A stretch of DNA of 64,000 bases from Lichtheimia corymbifera B2541 (lineage: Eukaryota > Mucoromycota > Mucoromycetes > Mucorales > Lichtheimiaceae), in the NCBI GenBank assembly GCA_000697475.1, contig JNEU01001132.1:124001-188000 (forward strand). The letters run 5' to 3'. A program made the translations under genes and the position numbers. Each line of letters begins with the position of its first letter. Within the stretch, counting starts at the first letter, position 1. Under the pieces are notes generated by a model. It was not told the origin of the DNA and searched no databases. It saw only the letters and a program-made list of their open reading frames with translations. Shown in pieces: positions 27,609-39,872 of this stretch.

Positions 27609-29856
27609 ATGTTCCATCCTTCAATTCGGCCCGTTGTGAACACCCTATTACATACTATCCCCTTGGACCTACACAGGTCTTATATTCAACCATATCCTTC
27701 TCTTCCATTTTACTTATATTATGCTAATAGTGGTTATGCGCATACTTTATTGAAAACGGTCGAAGATATATCTACAGCGTCCTATCCTAGCGATCAAAGT
27801 GGTGATGTATACCAGGTAAAATACTACTACTTTTGTATATAGTTTCTGAGCAAATAATCATGCAAATCCTAGTTCACGAATACGGATGATCCTGTATTGG
27901 ATGCTTTGCTTGCTGAGCAGCCATGCACACCAAAAAGGCTCGATAGTGTATTACAACGCCTCCTAAGCATAGATTGTGCATCATTACATGTCACCGTTTT
28001 ACGCTTTTTACTATACCAGTTGCAACACAAGACCCATTTTATCAACTTTGCTTTGTGCTTCACACGCCAGCATTGCTGCTCGATTCTTCGACGATCGCCA
28101 TTCCACCCCATTCGCGATGCCATCTTTGCACAGGCTCTCTCGGTAACCGGCTTTGCCCTTTGTATATGCGTTTCCCGTAGACTGATTGTCTTTTTGAAGC
28201 TCTGGAATGCCGAAGCTCTTTGGGATCTTGTTACATATCGTTCCTTGGTGGCGTTATTACATGATCTCTGTGTGCCTTCCGATGTTTGGTTATCAGCACT
28301 TGCAGCAAGCCCAATGATGGATCATCAACGACTGTAAGTCGACTAGGCTTTTTTAGGGAAAGACGACGATCCTTGTACATGTCATATTCATTATGTTGCC
28401 CGAAAAAGTGTAGCGGAATGCGAATGGATGCTAGAACAACATGTGCAAAGCCCATCTCTGGCTGCTATACGATCCCAGGCTTTTGCGGAGGTATTTAAGA
28501 CTCGCACTATTTCTCTTTAATTCTTGCTAACGAATCAATCTAATAATCCCAGTTGATTACACCTGGGTCAATCGAGAAATCGCTCTCTATCCAGATTCGG
28601 TTGGTTCATTATCCCCCACCCCCCAAATGAGATGAACGTAAAAGGTATTCATGTCAACAAACATCAACTCCGTGTAGCATCGCCCTGTACAATGCTTTAT
28701 TACCGACAGAGATGACCCCCCTGATGAATCATTTGACCCATCTCAAATTGATCAACCAAAGTCATTGCTTCAAGGTAAACAAAAACTAGAACATGTGGAC
28801 ATGTATACATGTCGATGAAAGCTTACTTTTTCGCCACAGCTATCACAAGAAATGATCCAAGCCATGAAGAGTTGTCCTATATCCACTATTGCATCATTGG
28901 AACAAGAATTCGATGATATTGTCGACTACTTTTTTACAACTTCTGGGGTAATTGATAAACAAAGCGCAAAGGATCAGATATACTCACTTAGATTAATGTT
29001 GTTGTTTAGGATGGAGGAATACTCCTGTGGCCTGATCAAAATATACTGGACAAGATGGGCAAGGGATATTGGCACTTGGAAACTTCCAAAGATCTCACGG
29101 GACTCTTGAAAGAATGCAGGCCGATCTTGGGCGCCGTACATCCCAGGTAAATTTTTCTCTCAAGCACATATTTGGTTTAGTTTGTAAAGGGCAAAAGAGA
29201 GTGAGTGAGTGAGAAATCGAGGAGGGAGATGTATGGATGGATGGATATAAGGCGGGGAAAAGGGGGGATTGGGGGAGAGTGAAGGCGTACGTCAAACAGA
29301 AACAAAAGATTTCGAAACACTCACATTCAACCATTTTTTAAGGTTCATGGTGCAGATCACTTTTCTTATCAGCTCACTGATGCAGGCAATTCTCCAATTT
29401 CACCATAAACGGGTAAAATATGCAAGGCAAAACCACAATGGAGGGTTTTGCTTTAGAGGAACCAAGATCAAAGGAATATGCTTATACTCATATACTGGAT
29501 AGGGCAACATCACGTGGGACAGGTGCTACTCCCTTTTGTTTTCTGCATGGACCCATGCATTGGCCTCTTGGCTAGATAGGGCCGTGTTTGAGACATGTGC
29601 TGCAGCGGACTCTGCCTCAGTGCGAGCATTGGCAAAATTGGTTGTTTGTTTGATCGCCTGCATGCACTCGGGTTTTGACATGATGAATTGCCGTGGTCTA
29701 TTGGAACAAGAAATCACAAAGCTCTGGTCCACCTACAAGGATATGCGAACCCTTTTCATGAATTCATTTGGCCCTGAACGACAACCACAGTTACAACAAG
29801 ATCTCAAAATGATTCAAATGCTGCTATTTGGATGCCTTGCTACTACATCAACTTGA
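27609..29856 (+). CDS. Unrecognised 520-residue, Leu-rich helical protein
   Basis: Nine exons fit together with consensus junctions and continuous phase: 27609-27815, 27873-28333, 28409-28490, 28553-28599, 28678-28774, 28840-28947, 29010-29146, 29343-29412 and 29503-29856. The product is rich in Leu, His and Cys and appears all-helical, possibly HEAT/ARM-like, with stret­ches such as VLRFLLYQLQHKTHFINF and WTHALASWLDRAVFETC. There is no signal peptide, and the hydrophobic runs look like buried helices rather than TM segments. I could not match it to a named family. The start is the first in-frame ATG; the frame stays open upstream to about 27531, so an earlier exon is possible. It converges on the GIT1-like gene, with 261 bp between stops. 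Confidence 0.65.
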
Positions 29857-30117
29857 CGTATATCTTTGTATTTGGTGGTTTTCGCTTCTCCCTTCAAGCA
29901 CACATGCGTGTTGAGTAGTAGGAAAATGCCAAGAAATTCACGCACATACAGGAGCAACTCGTCACCCCTTACATGAGCATGTTATTTGTAGTATGATGGG
30001 GGGATCTTGTAATTTTATGTACATATACTTTTTAAAGTAAAAAACAAGAGGATTGGATACTGGATGTTGATGGAGGAGAAATACAAAAAGTATCAAGTGA
30101 ACGATATACATAATAGA

Positions 30118-31874
30118 TTACTGCTTGTTCGTTGCCTTTTCTTGGTCACCAGTTACCGATCCTACGCCAAGCTGAGAAATATCGTAACCATTTTGAAGCA
30201 GATAGCTCCTGAATTCAGCATCTTGTTCTTGCATCTTTTCATCATTCATGTGTGGAACCTATATACCGTAGTAATGAGGATATAAAATAAGTTTCATCTG
30301 CTCTTCCTTATGAATTAACATGTGACTTACAAAGAGCAATGTGAGCACTCCACCAAGGAAAGCAATACATGCACCAATGATAAAGACGTATCCTTGTGCC
30401 TTGATCTCATCACCGGTTCTTTCAATGAGTGCGTTGAGGATAGGCTTAAAGATTTGTGTACCGATGGCTGCACCAGCCTTGCCAATGGCAGCAGATAAGC
30501 CATACATGGTACCACGGATAGCTGTAGGATACATTTCCGCAGAGATCAAGATAGTACAGTCGCCAGGACCCATCTCGCCTGCTGCCAAAAAGAGACCGTA
30601 CAAGATGACAAACAAAGGAAACACCGTTGCCAGTTTGGGTGCTAGAGCACCAACAATGATACCAAGTACAGCTGTGATGAAGAAACCTGAAGCCATAGTC
30701 CACTTGCGACCAATTGGATCAACGAGGAATGCACCAATAAATGCACCAAATGGATAAAACACGTACAACACGATATTCCAGCACCATGTTTGCATTAACG
30801 AATTACCCACACCGGCGAGCGACAGGATAGTATTGGAGAAAATACCAAAAGAGTAAGAAACCAAGTCGTAAAGGAACCAAATAGAACCGGTGATCAACAG
30901 CCGTTTCCAATACTTTTTGATAATGAGCCAATAGGGGATGTTGCGAGTGATAGCTTCACGCCGATACATGTCCGAGTTTAGCATTTTGAGACGGAAATAC
31001 AGGACACTGACAGGAAGTAAAAGACCTAGACCGAGACCTAAGCGCCACACTACTTCCAGCCCACCTTCACCACAGATGGCAAGAAGGATGACAGGTACAA
31101 TTGTAGCAACCAAAAAGCCAAAGCTGCCACAAATGTCAATATTTTTGTTGATAAAGACGTTTAGCTCACTTACTCGATAATGAAACAGCCGCTGATACAT
31201 AACCAAAAACCACGACTTCTTCCAGATTCCTCGGCTGCTTCACTTGCATTTACGCTTGAGCAAGGATATTCACCACCAACACCAACACCTGTGATACCAC
31301 GTGCAATGATCAACATCCAGAATAGGCCTAAAGGTGTGACACCATGGGCAGCTGTTGCCAGAACAATGCCCTGGATTGGAATAAACCCACCATATATGAG
31401 TAATTCAAGCATCCATTACACCAATAACAAAATGTTCAACTTACCAAACACACAACCAATGTGCACAAGACAATACCCACTTTACGTCCCATTCGATCAA
31501 TCATAAGACCAAATCCCACTTGGCCCACGATGTCACCAATTAACATGGCATTACTCACGCGTGTCGATAGGGTATCATTAAAGACGCTGCTTCCATAGAT
31601 ACGCTCGAGACAACTCTCAACAGCACCTATATTTATATGCTTGTTAGGTTTGAAACGGATCCGCATATACACAAAAATTACCGATGATCATCGTCTGGTA
31701 TCCATCTGAGCCAAGAGCAATGCCTGCAAAGATCAAGGATAACTTTTGGGAAACAGATTTGGCATCCGGGGAGATCAAATCATCAGAAACGACGGATTCT
31801 TCGGTAACGGTAGTATTGGTCGTCTTTTTGGTATCGACATGGGACACAGGCACGGTTTCCTTGATATCCACCAT
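30118..31874 (-). CDS. GIT1-like MFS transporter (glycerophosphodiester/phosphate type)
   Basis: Plasma-membrane proton symporter of the major facilitator superfamily, closest by motif to fungal Git1 glycerophosphoinositol/glycerophosphocholine permeases, which scavenge phosphate and choline. Five exons on the minus strand: 31874-31682, 31626-31445, 31370-31174, 31123-30331 and 30258-30118; 501 residues, with about 12 hydrophobic segments. The TM1 region AGIALGSDGYQ, the MFS signature MIDRMGRKVG and the diagnostic RGITGVGVGGEYPCSS are visible, with DPIGRKWTM in the second half. The cytosolic N-terminus (about 60 residues) is Ser/Thr/Val-rich. A related inorganic-phosphate symporter is the main alternative. 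No CACGTG phosphate-response element was seen just upstream. Confidence 0.85.
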
Positions 31875-33412
31875 GATTGAATTATTATTGATCGCCGTCG
31901 CTGCAAGATGTTAAAAAAATGGACCACCACATTTGTCATTCTTTTATAGTCAATTACATCCAATGATCTTCTTGGGGATGACCACACATGTCACAGAGAT
32001 GAACTTTCAATATGAGTGTATCCAGCAACATAAACCGTGAGGACATGCTGGTTGTTCTTTGGCTGATGAATGTGGATGGATGTTACACCAAGTCTGTGCC
32101 CAGAAGTGCACGTTTGCATGGAGCAGCTGGCGATTGGAAAATGAACCGCACATGATCCGTGAGTGACATTTCATCCCCACACAAACACTCCGCACTTGTA
32201 CAATTTTACCCTTTTCTTGGAGACTTTGATGATTCCTGCTCTCTGGGTATACCTTTACGGGAGGTCTTCGAGTGATTAAACGTGTTTCAGGAAAACGTTT
32301 GACAGCGTATGAGATACATTCATAGCAATAATGCCGGACATCTCCTACAAATGATGAGAACAGGCGTATGTAGTAGGTATTAGGAAAAGATGAGATCAAG
32401 GATCGTTTATTCGAATATGGATATTCTTTGGATCAAATTGGGTACAAAAGCCAATGAAAAAAGGTTTCCTATTGGGTGAGCTCGAAGACGAATCTGCCTA
32501 TCAAAAGTACCAAGATCATGAAAAAGGTTACTGTTGCTGTGATGAAGGGACGACTTTATAGAAGATACAAAGTTATACTTTTTCACCTCCCATATGATTT
32601 ATAGTGACGTCTTACAATATCAAAGATGAGTACTCGCGCACTCTGTAAGAGACAGCAGTAACTTGTATTTATTGATAGTACGCATGAAATCAATGCCTTT
32701 GTGGTGCATAAAGATGTCACCCATCCTTGTTTTCTTTTTCTCTCTCGTTCTAATCGCTCTTGACTACTGCTACTTCTTCAGCTCATGCATTATACTACCC
32801 GGAAGAATGTTATCGCCATCATTATACTTTCAAGCATCCTTTCTTCCAACATATCACGCTTTGATTGCTGGCAACTTAAAAATCCAAGTTGATCTGAGTA
32901 CTATGGTGAATCCACGCACCGTGTACTAGTACTGGTGATGACTTTTAGCTTTACATTATTATGTGATCTCCCGTTTTCATTCTCATTATTGCCATCATAA
33001 CACTTGGCTTCTTTAATAAGGCAAAATCTAATCCTTTTTGCTTGATGGAGCACATATGTACGTATCTCAACAAGCGTATAAGCTGGGGGTGTCGTTTCAA
33101 ATCACATACACAAAAAATGCTCATTTAATGAAGATAGCGAATGAGAGAGTGTTTTCTTGATCTAGTGGTGTATTTATGTAGCAATTATATTATAAAGGTA
33201 TATTCTACGCGTAGTCAAGTGAAAAGTATGTATGAATCAGTCTAAGTTGATAGGGTGGATGTAGTTGATTATTGTACTGCCAATGCATGCCGTCGATCAC
33301 CCATTTGATGGAACGTGTTTGATACGCGGCAGCTGAGAAACTCAGTTCAATCCTCTCCTTTATCATCCCTCCAGTCGCTGCGAGGAACCACTTTCAACCC
33401 TTTGAATGCACC
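31875..33412. other. 1.5-kb divergent intergenic region (GIT1-like / PP2A-A)
   Basis: Separates two divergent genes. A minus-strand frame at 32007-32399 (130 codons, Cys/His-containing) is open but shows no domain and no splice partners. The remainder is AT-rich. A TC-rich segment at 33345-33375 precedes the PP2A-A start. No RNA or mobile element recognised. Confidence 0.4.
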
Positions 33413-36001
33413 ATGGACCAGCAACTCAACACAAATGGTAGTGACACTACCTCTGGTAACAATGCTACCACGACACCTACACCAATGGAAGGCACCATGA
33501 CGACTGCCGACACGACTACGACCACTTCACCCCAGCAGGAACAACACACGACAACCACTTCATCTGCCATCAATGCCGATCCCGCTTCACTTTCCACCCC
33601 AGGCAGTGCTCCCGACGCATCTGAACGCTTGGGTACCGAGGAACAAGAACTATATCCAATCGCTGTGCTTGTTGATGAGCTGAAAAACGAAGATGTCCAG
33701 CATCGCTTGAATGCCATTCAAAACTTGGGCACTATCGCTATGGCACTCGGTCCACAAAGAACACGTGATGAATTGATACCTTTTTTGAATGGTAACGTGT
33801 GGGTGGTGTCTTTATTAGTTTATTCATTGTATTCTCACGCATGGATCGTCTATGTTAGATTCGGTGGATGATGAGGATGAAGTGCTATTGGAGATGGCTC
33901 GAGAACTCGAAAAGTTCACGGATTATGTGGGAGGATCTGAATACGCACATTACATCTTGACTCCTTTGGAACGATTGGCTACAATGGAAGAGGTTTTAGT
34001 CCGAGATAGGGTAAGTAATAGTAAAAGTAATAGTAGCATGGGATTTTCGCATGACAAACTCACCCTATTCAAAGGCAGTCGAATCTCTTTGTGGCATCGC
34101 CTCCGTCTTGAGTCCAACCCAAGTTGAGCTTTACTTTATCCCTCTCGTCAAGCGTTTAACCAGTGGTGAATGGTTCACAAGTCGTATCTCTGCTAGCGGT
34201 CTCTATGCTGCTGCTTATCCAAAATCCAATCCCTCTTTGCAGAATGAACTCAGAAGGTAATATGATTTGAACTTTATTATCATCATTTATAGCTGATCAT
34301 GCTGATACTATATAGCTCATTTGGTCAACTTATTCAAGATGATACTCCCATGGTTCGGCGAGCAGCTGCTAAAGCTTTGGGTGTAAGTTAGATCTATTGT
34401 TGGAGGATCATGTCAGCTTATTGTTGTGTGCTATCGCAGGGATTTGCCAAACAACTCAACAAGGAGCAACTATTGAATGAAATCATGCCACTCTTCATCA
34501 AGCTCACTGGCGATGATCAGGATACTGTTCGCTTACTGACGGTGGAAGACCTTGTTCATATCCCACGCATGCTTTCACAAGAAGAAAACAAGCAAACGCT
34601 GCTACCTATTCTTAAGACTTTGGGACAAGATCGATCATGGAGAGTGAGATATAGCGTTGCTTCCCACTTTGCAGAGGTAAATTAGGCATATATCCACAAA
34701 ATATGTTATAGGGATGCTAACATCATCTGTATAGCTCTGTGAATCATTTGGCCAAGAAATGACGCGAGAAGAACTCGTGGGGTTGTTTGTCAATCTCATT
34801 AAGGATAGCGAAGGAGAAGTCAAAGCATCTGCCACAGCACAAGCTACTGGTATGTGTATATTGTGACGCTTATTGCAAGCATTCTTTGGCTAATACCCGC
34901 TTGTTAGCCTTCAGTAAAATGATCGACGAGATGACAGTCATGGACAAGATATTGCCTTGCATTAAAGATCTGGTGATCGATACCAATCAACATGTACGTG
35001 CTGCTGTGGCAACCAATATCTGCGAGCTTGCACCCATCCTCGGCAAAGATGTGTAAGTTTATTCCTTGTGGCTCTCTTTTATTATTAGTCCATCTCACTT
35101 TGAACGAATAGAACCATTGAATACTTGCTCCCTTTGTTCCTGCAACTCTTGAAAGACGACTTTCCTGAAGTACGACTCAATATCATTTCGAAATTGGTGA
35201 ATGTCAATCCAGGTATACATTTATACGCAAACACAAGGGATCTCTTGTTTACTTATCTGGCTTTTTTTTTTCTGGTAGTAATCGGTATGGATCGCTTGTC
35301 GCAGTCATTACTTCCAGCTATTGTCGACCTTGCTCAAGATAAGCAATGGCGTGTTCGATTAGCTATCATTGAATACATCCCACTATTGGCTTCTGAACTT
35401 GGAATGGAATTCTTCAACGAAAAGCTTTTTGATCTCTGTATGACCTGGCTTGGTGATGCTGTCTTTTCAATCCGTGATGCCGCTACCACCAACTTGAAGC
35501 AATTGGTTGATATCTTTGGATCAGATTGGGCAAAAACGACCGTTCTTCCTCGAGTGACCAAGATGGCTGAAAACGAAAACTATCTGTATCGCATGACAAT
35601 GCTTTTTGCTCTTACGGTAAGGTGTTTATTAAACTGAATGCATAAATGAAGACGCTAACGATCACGTTTTCCCAAAAGACAATGGCGGAATCACTTTCTC
35701 AAGATGTTATCAAGGATACAGTTTTGCCAACGGTGCTCTCTCTCAAAGATGATACAATCCCCAACGTCCGTTTCAATGTTGCCAAGTCATTGGAAGTCTT
35801 GGTTCCTATCTTAAAGGCCGACACGTCCTGTGGTAACATGATTTCTTCCCAGATCACTCCTGCTTTGCAAAAACTGAGCACCGACAATGACCAAGATGTG
35901 AAGTGGTTTGCCAACAGGGCATTGCTTTCGGGTAAGATACATTGAAGAATAAATGGCTGGGCTGTTGATTTATGCTAATCTCTTGCTGGGTAGTTCAATA
36001 G
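33413..36001 (+). CDS. TPD3: PP2A scaffold (regulatory A/PR65) subunit
   Basis: HEAT-repeat scaffold that joins the PP2A catalytic subunit to B-type regulatory subunits. Eleven exons: 33413-33791, 33859-34010, 34075-34256, 34316-34382, 34440-34676, 34735-34849, 34908-35052, 35112-35212, 35279-35616, 35679-35931 and 35994-36001; about 658 residues. From residue about 85 the protein is a run of HEAT repeats with typical intra-repeat motifs ([92 protein letters not shown]). The N-terminal about 80 residues are a Thr/Gln/Ser-rich extension not usual in PR65. The end is ambiguous: reading through without the last intron stops at 35945 instead. Confidence 0.93.
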
Positions 36002-36341
36002 CTGTTACATCCTCTCATACCTCTAGCATTAATGTATTTCATGGTCCCTCTTTCAATACAATAAAAGACCTCTCCAGATGCAAGGATGAACTGCTTTGAT
36101 AACACACGCCCCTCATTTATGATCAAATAAAGATGGTGTGTCCGTATATTTCTCCCATGACAACAGCATATCACCCTAACCGACTCTTAGTATTGTGACC
36201 AAAGGATAAGTGATTATATTTGAAGCATTTGGGATATATCAATAAGTATAAGAAAAGAAATTGGATTAAAGGACCAGCTCGCTATAAGAGTGAAAAGCGA
36301 GATATAAGTAATCGATTTGGGATGAATTATATGATAATGCA
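36002..36341. other. Intergenic between convergent PP2A-A and Lsb5-like genes
   Basis: Short convergent 3' region, AT-rich, with poly(A)-signal-like aataaa elements near 36060 and 36128. Nothing else seen. Confidence 0.45.
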
Positions 36342-37856
36342 TTACCCCAGTCGTCTCTTCTCTGCTGGAATGTCTTCAACTGGCGTGACAGGATCAGCAA
36401 AGGGGTTGTCGGCATCTTCATCAGTGACGTTGCTTTCGTTTTGAGTCAATTGCAGATCAGCAAGGTCACGTGCTAAATCTTGTGAACGAACAGGTGGAGG
36501 AGGTGGCGAACGAGTAGTCGTAGGGGATGTTGTACCTTCGATAGGTGATGTAGGAGAAGGCAAGTCTAAAGGTACTTCGCCAACTGACATGAGCTCGTAC
36601 ATTTGCATCGCCTTGAGCAGTTCTTCATTGGTTGCCAATAAGGTGCCAATCCATTCTTCATCTTCCACTAAACGTGCATAGCGTACAATCTTCTTTTTGG
36701 ATTCCTCGCAACGTTGACGATAACCCTGCAAACGTGCATCATGTTGTAAATCGATCTCCCATCGATCCTCCGTTGTGTTGATAAATCTGAGTGCATTGAC
36801 AAGGTTATTGGCGTTCTGGTTGGCCAGAGCAACTTCATTGATGATCTTGGGCTTCTCCTTTTCCAAATTAAAGGTGCGTTGACTACCACTGGCAAAAGGT
36901 CGACTACCAGCTGTGCTACTGCTTCGTGGCTTTGTTTTGACAGGTTCAGATTTGCGTGCTGCAGGAGGAAGGGATTGTCGTTTTTGTGGTCTTGGAGGCA
37001 TAGGAGGCTCGACTGTAGTAGTGGGGGTCACTGTTGTCGTCGGGGATGATGAACCAAGGCGTGGTGAGCCATTTGGAGGTGAAGATCTCGACGTTGAAGC
37101 TGATGCTTTTCCCTAAGTGCACAGCGTGTAAATATAATGCAGATATGCCTTATTCACGTTTACTTACTGGTAATCTATTGCGACCTTTTTCATATAACTC
37201 GCCAAGTGCAAACATGCCTGGCTCATTCTTGAACTTGACGGCAACAGCTCCGAGCATACTAAGCGTGGCCTTGCGCACCTTGATATCCTCAACCTATCAT
37301 ATATATATGACATATTAGCTGTGATTGCAGTAACAAGCATTATAATCGCAATACATTACCGACGAATTGACAATAAGCTCAAGGCGTTCCTTCATCTTGT
37401 CGTTTGCCAACAATTGCCCTGTTTTCAACATACTTAGATCACTGATCCATTGATCCCTTGACCCTCTTTTACTTACGACGAAACTTTTCATTGCTGTTTT
37501 CCAAAAGTAGCTTGAGGACCTAAGCAAGCACTGTTGTTAATATACTCGTCCTGCATCTCGCATATGATAAGCTCTTTACTTGCCTCGATCACTCTCAGCT
37601 TTTGACCGGTTGTACCATGCTTGAGTCGCTTACGAACAGCCTCGATAGCTTCATGAGGACCAGATTCCTGCATCTGGATCGATTCTGTCAGCTGCTGGAC
37701 TATGTACCAATCGATCTCCTCATAGTTGGATAATCGCTCTACCAATCCCGAGTTGTTTCAATTAGAACAAGTCTTGTATTCAATAAAAGATGAAGAGAAC
37801 ATACCAATGTAGAGGGTGATGGAAGTCTTTTGTACTTCCTCTGTGAAAATACCCAT
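36342..37856 (-). CDS. LSB5: VHS/GAT-domain endocytic adaptor, Lsb5-like
   Basis: Ubiquitin/clathrin-type adaptor linking endosomal sorting to the actin machinery. Six exons on the minus strand: 37856-37805, 37738-37584, 37519-37477, 37418-37360, 37293-37168 and 37112-36342; 401 residues. Residues about 5-150 form a VHS domain (helix LRVIEVLKLLLENSNEKFRR, then VEDIKVRKATLSMLGAVAVK). A Pro-rich linker and a GAT-like helical region (about 210-300) follow. A Pro/Ser/Thr-rich tail contains PPPPPVRS, a possible SH3 ligand, and NPF in DADNPFADP, an EH-domain-binding motif. Intron 2 (37520-37583) uses a GC donor, which gives exact VHS spacing. The start at 37856 places the VHS helix at the very N-terminus, as in Lsb5. 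Confidence 0.85.
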
Positions 37857-39872
37857 TGCGCTTTTTCTCAAGAGATAAAGAGATAGATCTGCCCGCCTTC
37901 CTGTAGCTCTTTGAATTGGGTGCCACTTATCGTCGCATACCCCGCCCGCTCTGCTTGTTGCTTGACAACCCCTGTTCATTGTAGGGGAGGATAGAATCCC
38001 CTATTTTTACCTTACTCATGGATTATCAATGCCATAATGAAGATGCTTTTCTAAGATCGATAAGCACCCATCGTATGTTTGGGCGGACAAGGTTCATAGT
38101 GTAACGATAACAATACTTTTGTAGTGGATCAACATTCAAGCTGGATTGGCGAACATAAAAACAAGGGTAGGTCACTCATCATGCATGATTCCTGCATTTA
38201 TTGCTCGTTCACCCAGATAACCATCTATAAGCACGTGACCCCAAAGGTCAATACACCACTTCGAGATCCTTGGATATTGCCGACCGACCCTCTAACTTGA
38301 TAATGGAGTTCAGTCCCACACATCTCCCTCCTTTACATCAACACCTTTTCGATTGCTTGCAAGGTTAAATATTGAAGATTTGGTACGTTTGCTATTTCTT
38401 GCAACCCGGTGGTTGGGTCTGCTGATTTTGTCCCCATTCATTCTTCCACTTTGTTATTCTCTCCGCTCTCATTGTTATGGTTGCCATTGTGATTATTGGC
38501 TTTATTGTTCTCTTCCGGGCCTTTGTGTCGGCTTGCTATCTCTATTCGACTGCTTTTCTGTACCATTGATTGGTTAAGGATAATACGTGTTTGGCAATAA
38601 TAAATCACTCCATCGCAAAGAGGTTGGCAACATGAGCATATCTTGGCTGTTTCGTGACATACAAGCATTTTTCACCAAAATGATTCAGCAATGTATCTAA
38701 AAGTCTCTAGGAAGAAGATATCCATATAACCAAAATAAATCTTTATCTTCTGTCCTTTATTGTTGAGTCTCATGTTGGACATTATACTTCTACCAATTTT
38801 CACTCACACGCAACGTACACACTCTTACTTGCCAAGATTACGAGCCAAGTATGGCAATGCGGAAGACGAATGATTCATGCAGTCGTCTTAAGCATCACTT
38901 CCCGCCTCTATAGCGACCTTTGATCACAATGATTGTGCTCTTTTATTCGATCGGATTCATAAACACTAGTTTACCTTCGAATACCGCATCTTCTACCTGC
39001 TGGCTTTCAGTTTTGTTCAACATGTGTCCTTCAGTCCTCATAAATGCAAAAGACAGTAATAATGCGGCTACAACAAAGACATAAAAAAGGACAAGGTAGT
39101 CTAATTGTCGATGGTGCATACGTGTTTTCATTGGTCAACAGAGATGTGCTATATGATCGGCAAAGCAAAAGCAGCTCTTGTAATGTATCACAAAGGTGAC
39201 TTTGTACGAAATGCATCTTTTATAACTTACTTTCATTGGATCAGCGTGACACCAGGAAACAGCATCCCAAAGAAACGTAAGTAGAATGATCAAGCAAGCA
39301 CAGACCATCTGTACATAGGTTCGATGTATATAATTTCCAGCTTCAAAAGCCTGTGTTGTTATCTATTGCTGGGTGTATGTACTATAGATATAAGTGTCAA
39401 TGAGACGAAATATCTATCTCTAATATAAACGTCTCACTGGAATTGCACAAAAGGGGCAAAGGGGGTTAGGCTGGACGCAGGAGTAGAGATATTACTACTT
39501 ATTACTACTACGTAGAAACCGGTTCCTAAATCCGACATTATTGATGAACCATCATATCGTATACGAGAGTCCTTGATTTTATATAAGAGCAGCTGGATAG
39601 GCCAGCGTCATTTATGATTGATCAAGTTGGCGAGTACAGATCCAGGGGTGGGATATTTCTTCATGCATGCATGTGCTTGCGTGTGTGTGTGTGTGTAGAA
39701 TTGTGCCTGGGTATAAGCGACCAAGGCATCTCCTTAAATCAGCCTCTAAAAATTGATTATTTGGCACTAGACCATGCACCTTATTCATCCCTCGTCACTT
39801 CAAACGCCTTTTTTTGCAGCTTTTCTTCCTGTTTCTTCCTCTACTTACGCAGTGTCCAGTTAACGGTGCATC
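37857..39872. other. 2-kb intergenic region with weak hydrophobic ORFs
   Basis: Lies between two divergent genes. A + strand stretch at about 38435-38568 reads as one hydrophobic helix (VILSALIVMVAIVIIGF) ending in a stop, but has no clear start or splice partner. A minus ORF at 38943-39131 is listed separately. A GT repeat occurs at about 39679-39698. No domain is recognised. Confidence 0.35.
38943..39131 (-). CDS. Possible small single-TM protein
   Basis: An ATG-initiated 62-codon frame with a basic N-terminus (MKTRMHHRQLD), one clear hydrophobic segment (YLVLFYVFVVAALLLSFAF) and an acidic tail. The topology would suit a small membrane protein with a cytosolic basic N-terminus. I see no homologue and no flanking exon. 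It may be chance in AT-rich DNA. Confidence 0.3.
   Translation of the reverse strand: MKTRMHHRQLDYLVLFYVFVVAALLLSFAFMRTEGHMLNKTESQQVEDAVFEGKLVFMNPIE

Noticed and set aside
28142..28180. 38-nt putative intron in the unknown helical gene
   Set aside because: Removing it causes an early stop, whereas reading through keeps a long open frame.
30341..30757. 138-codon + ORF
   Set aside because: Antisense shadow of the large exon of the GIT1-like transporter.
32007..32399. 130-codon minus ORF upstream of the GIT1-like gene
   Set aside because: Cys/His content looked domain-like, but there is no regular spacing, no family match and no adjoining exons.
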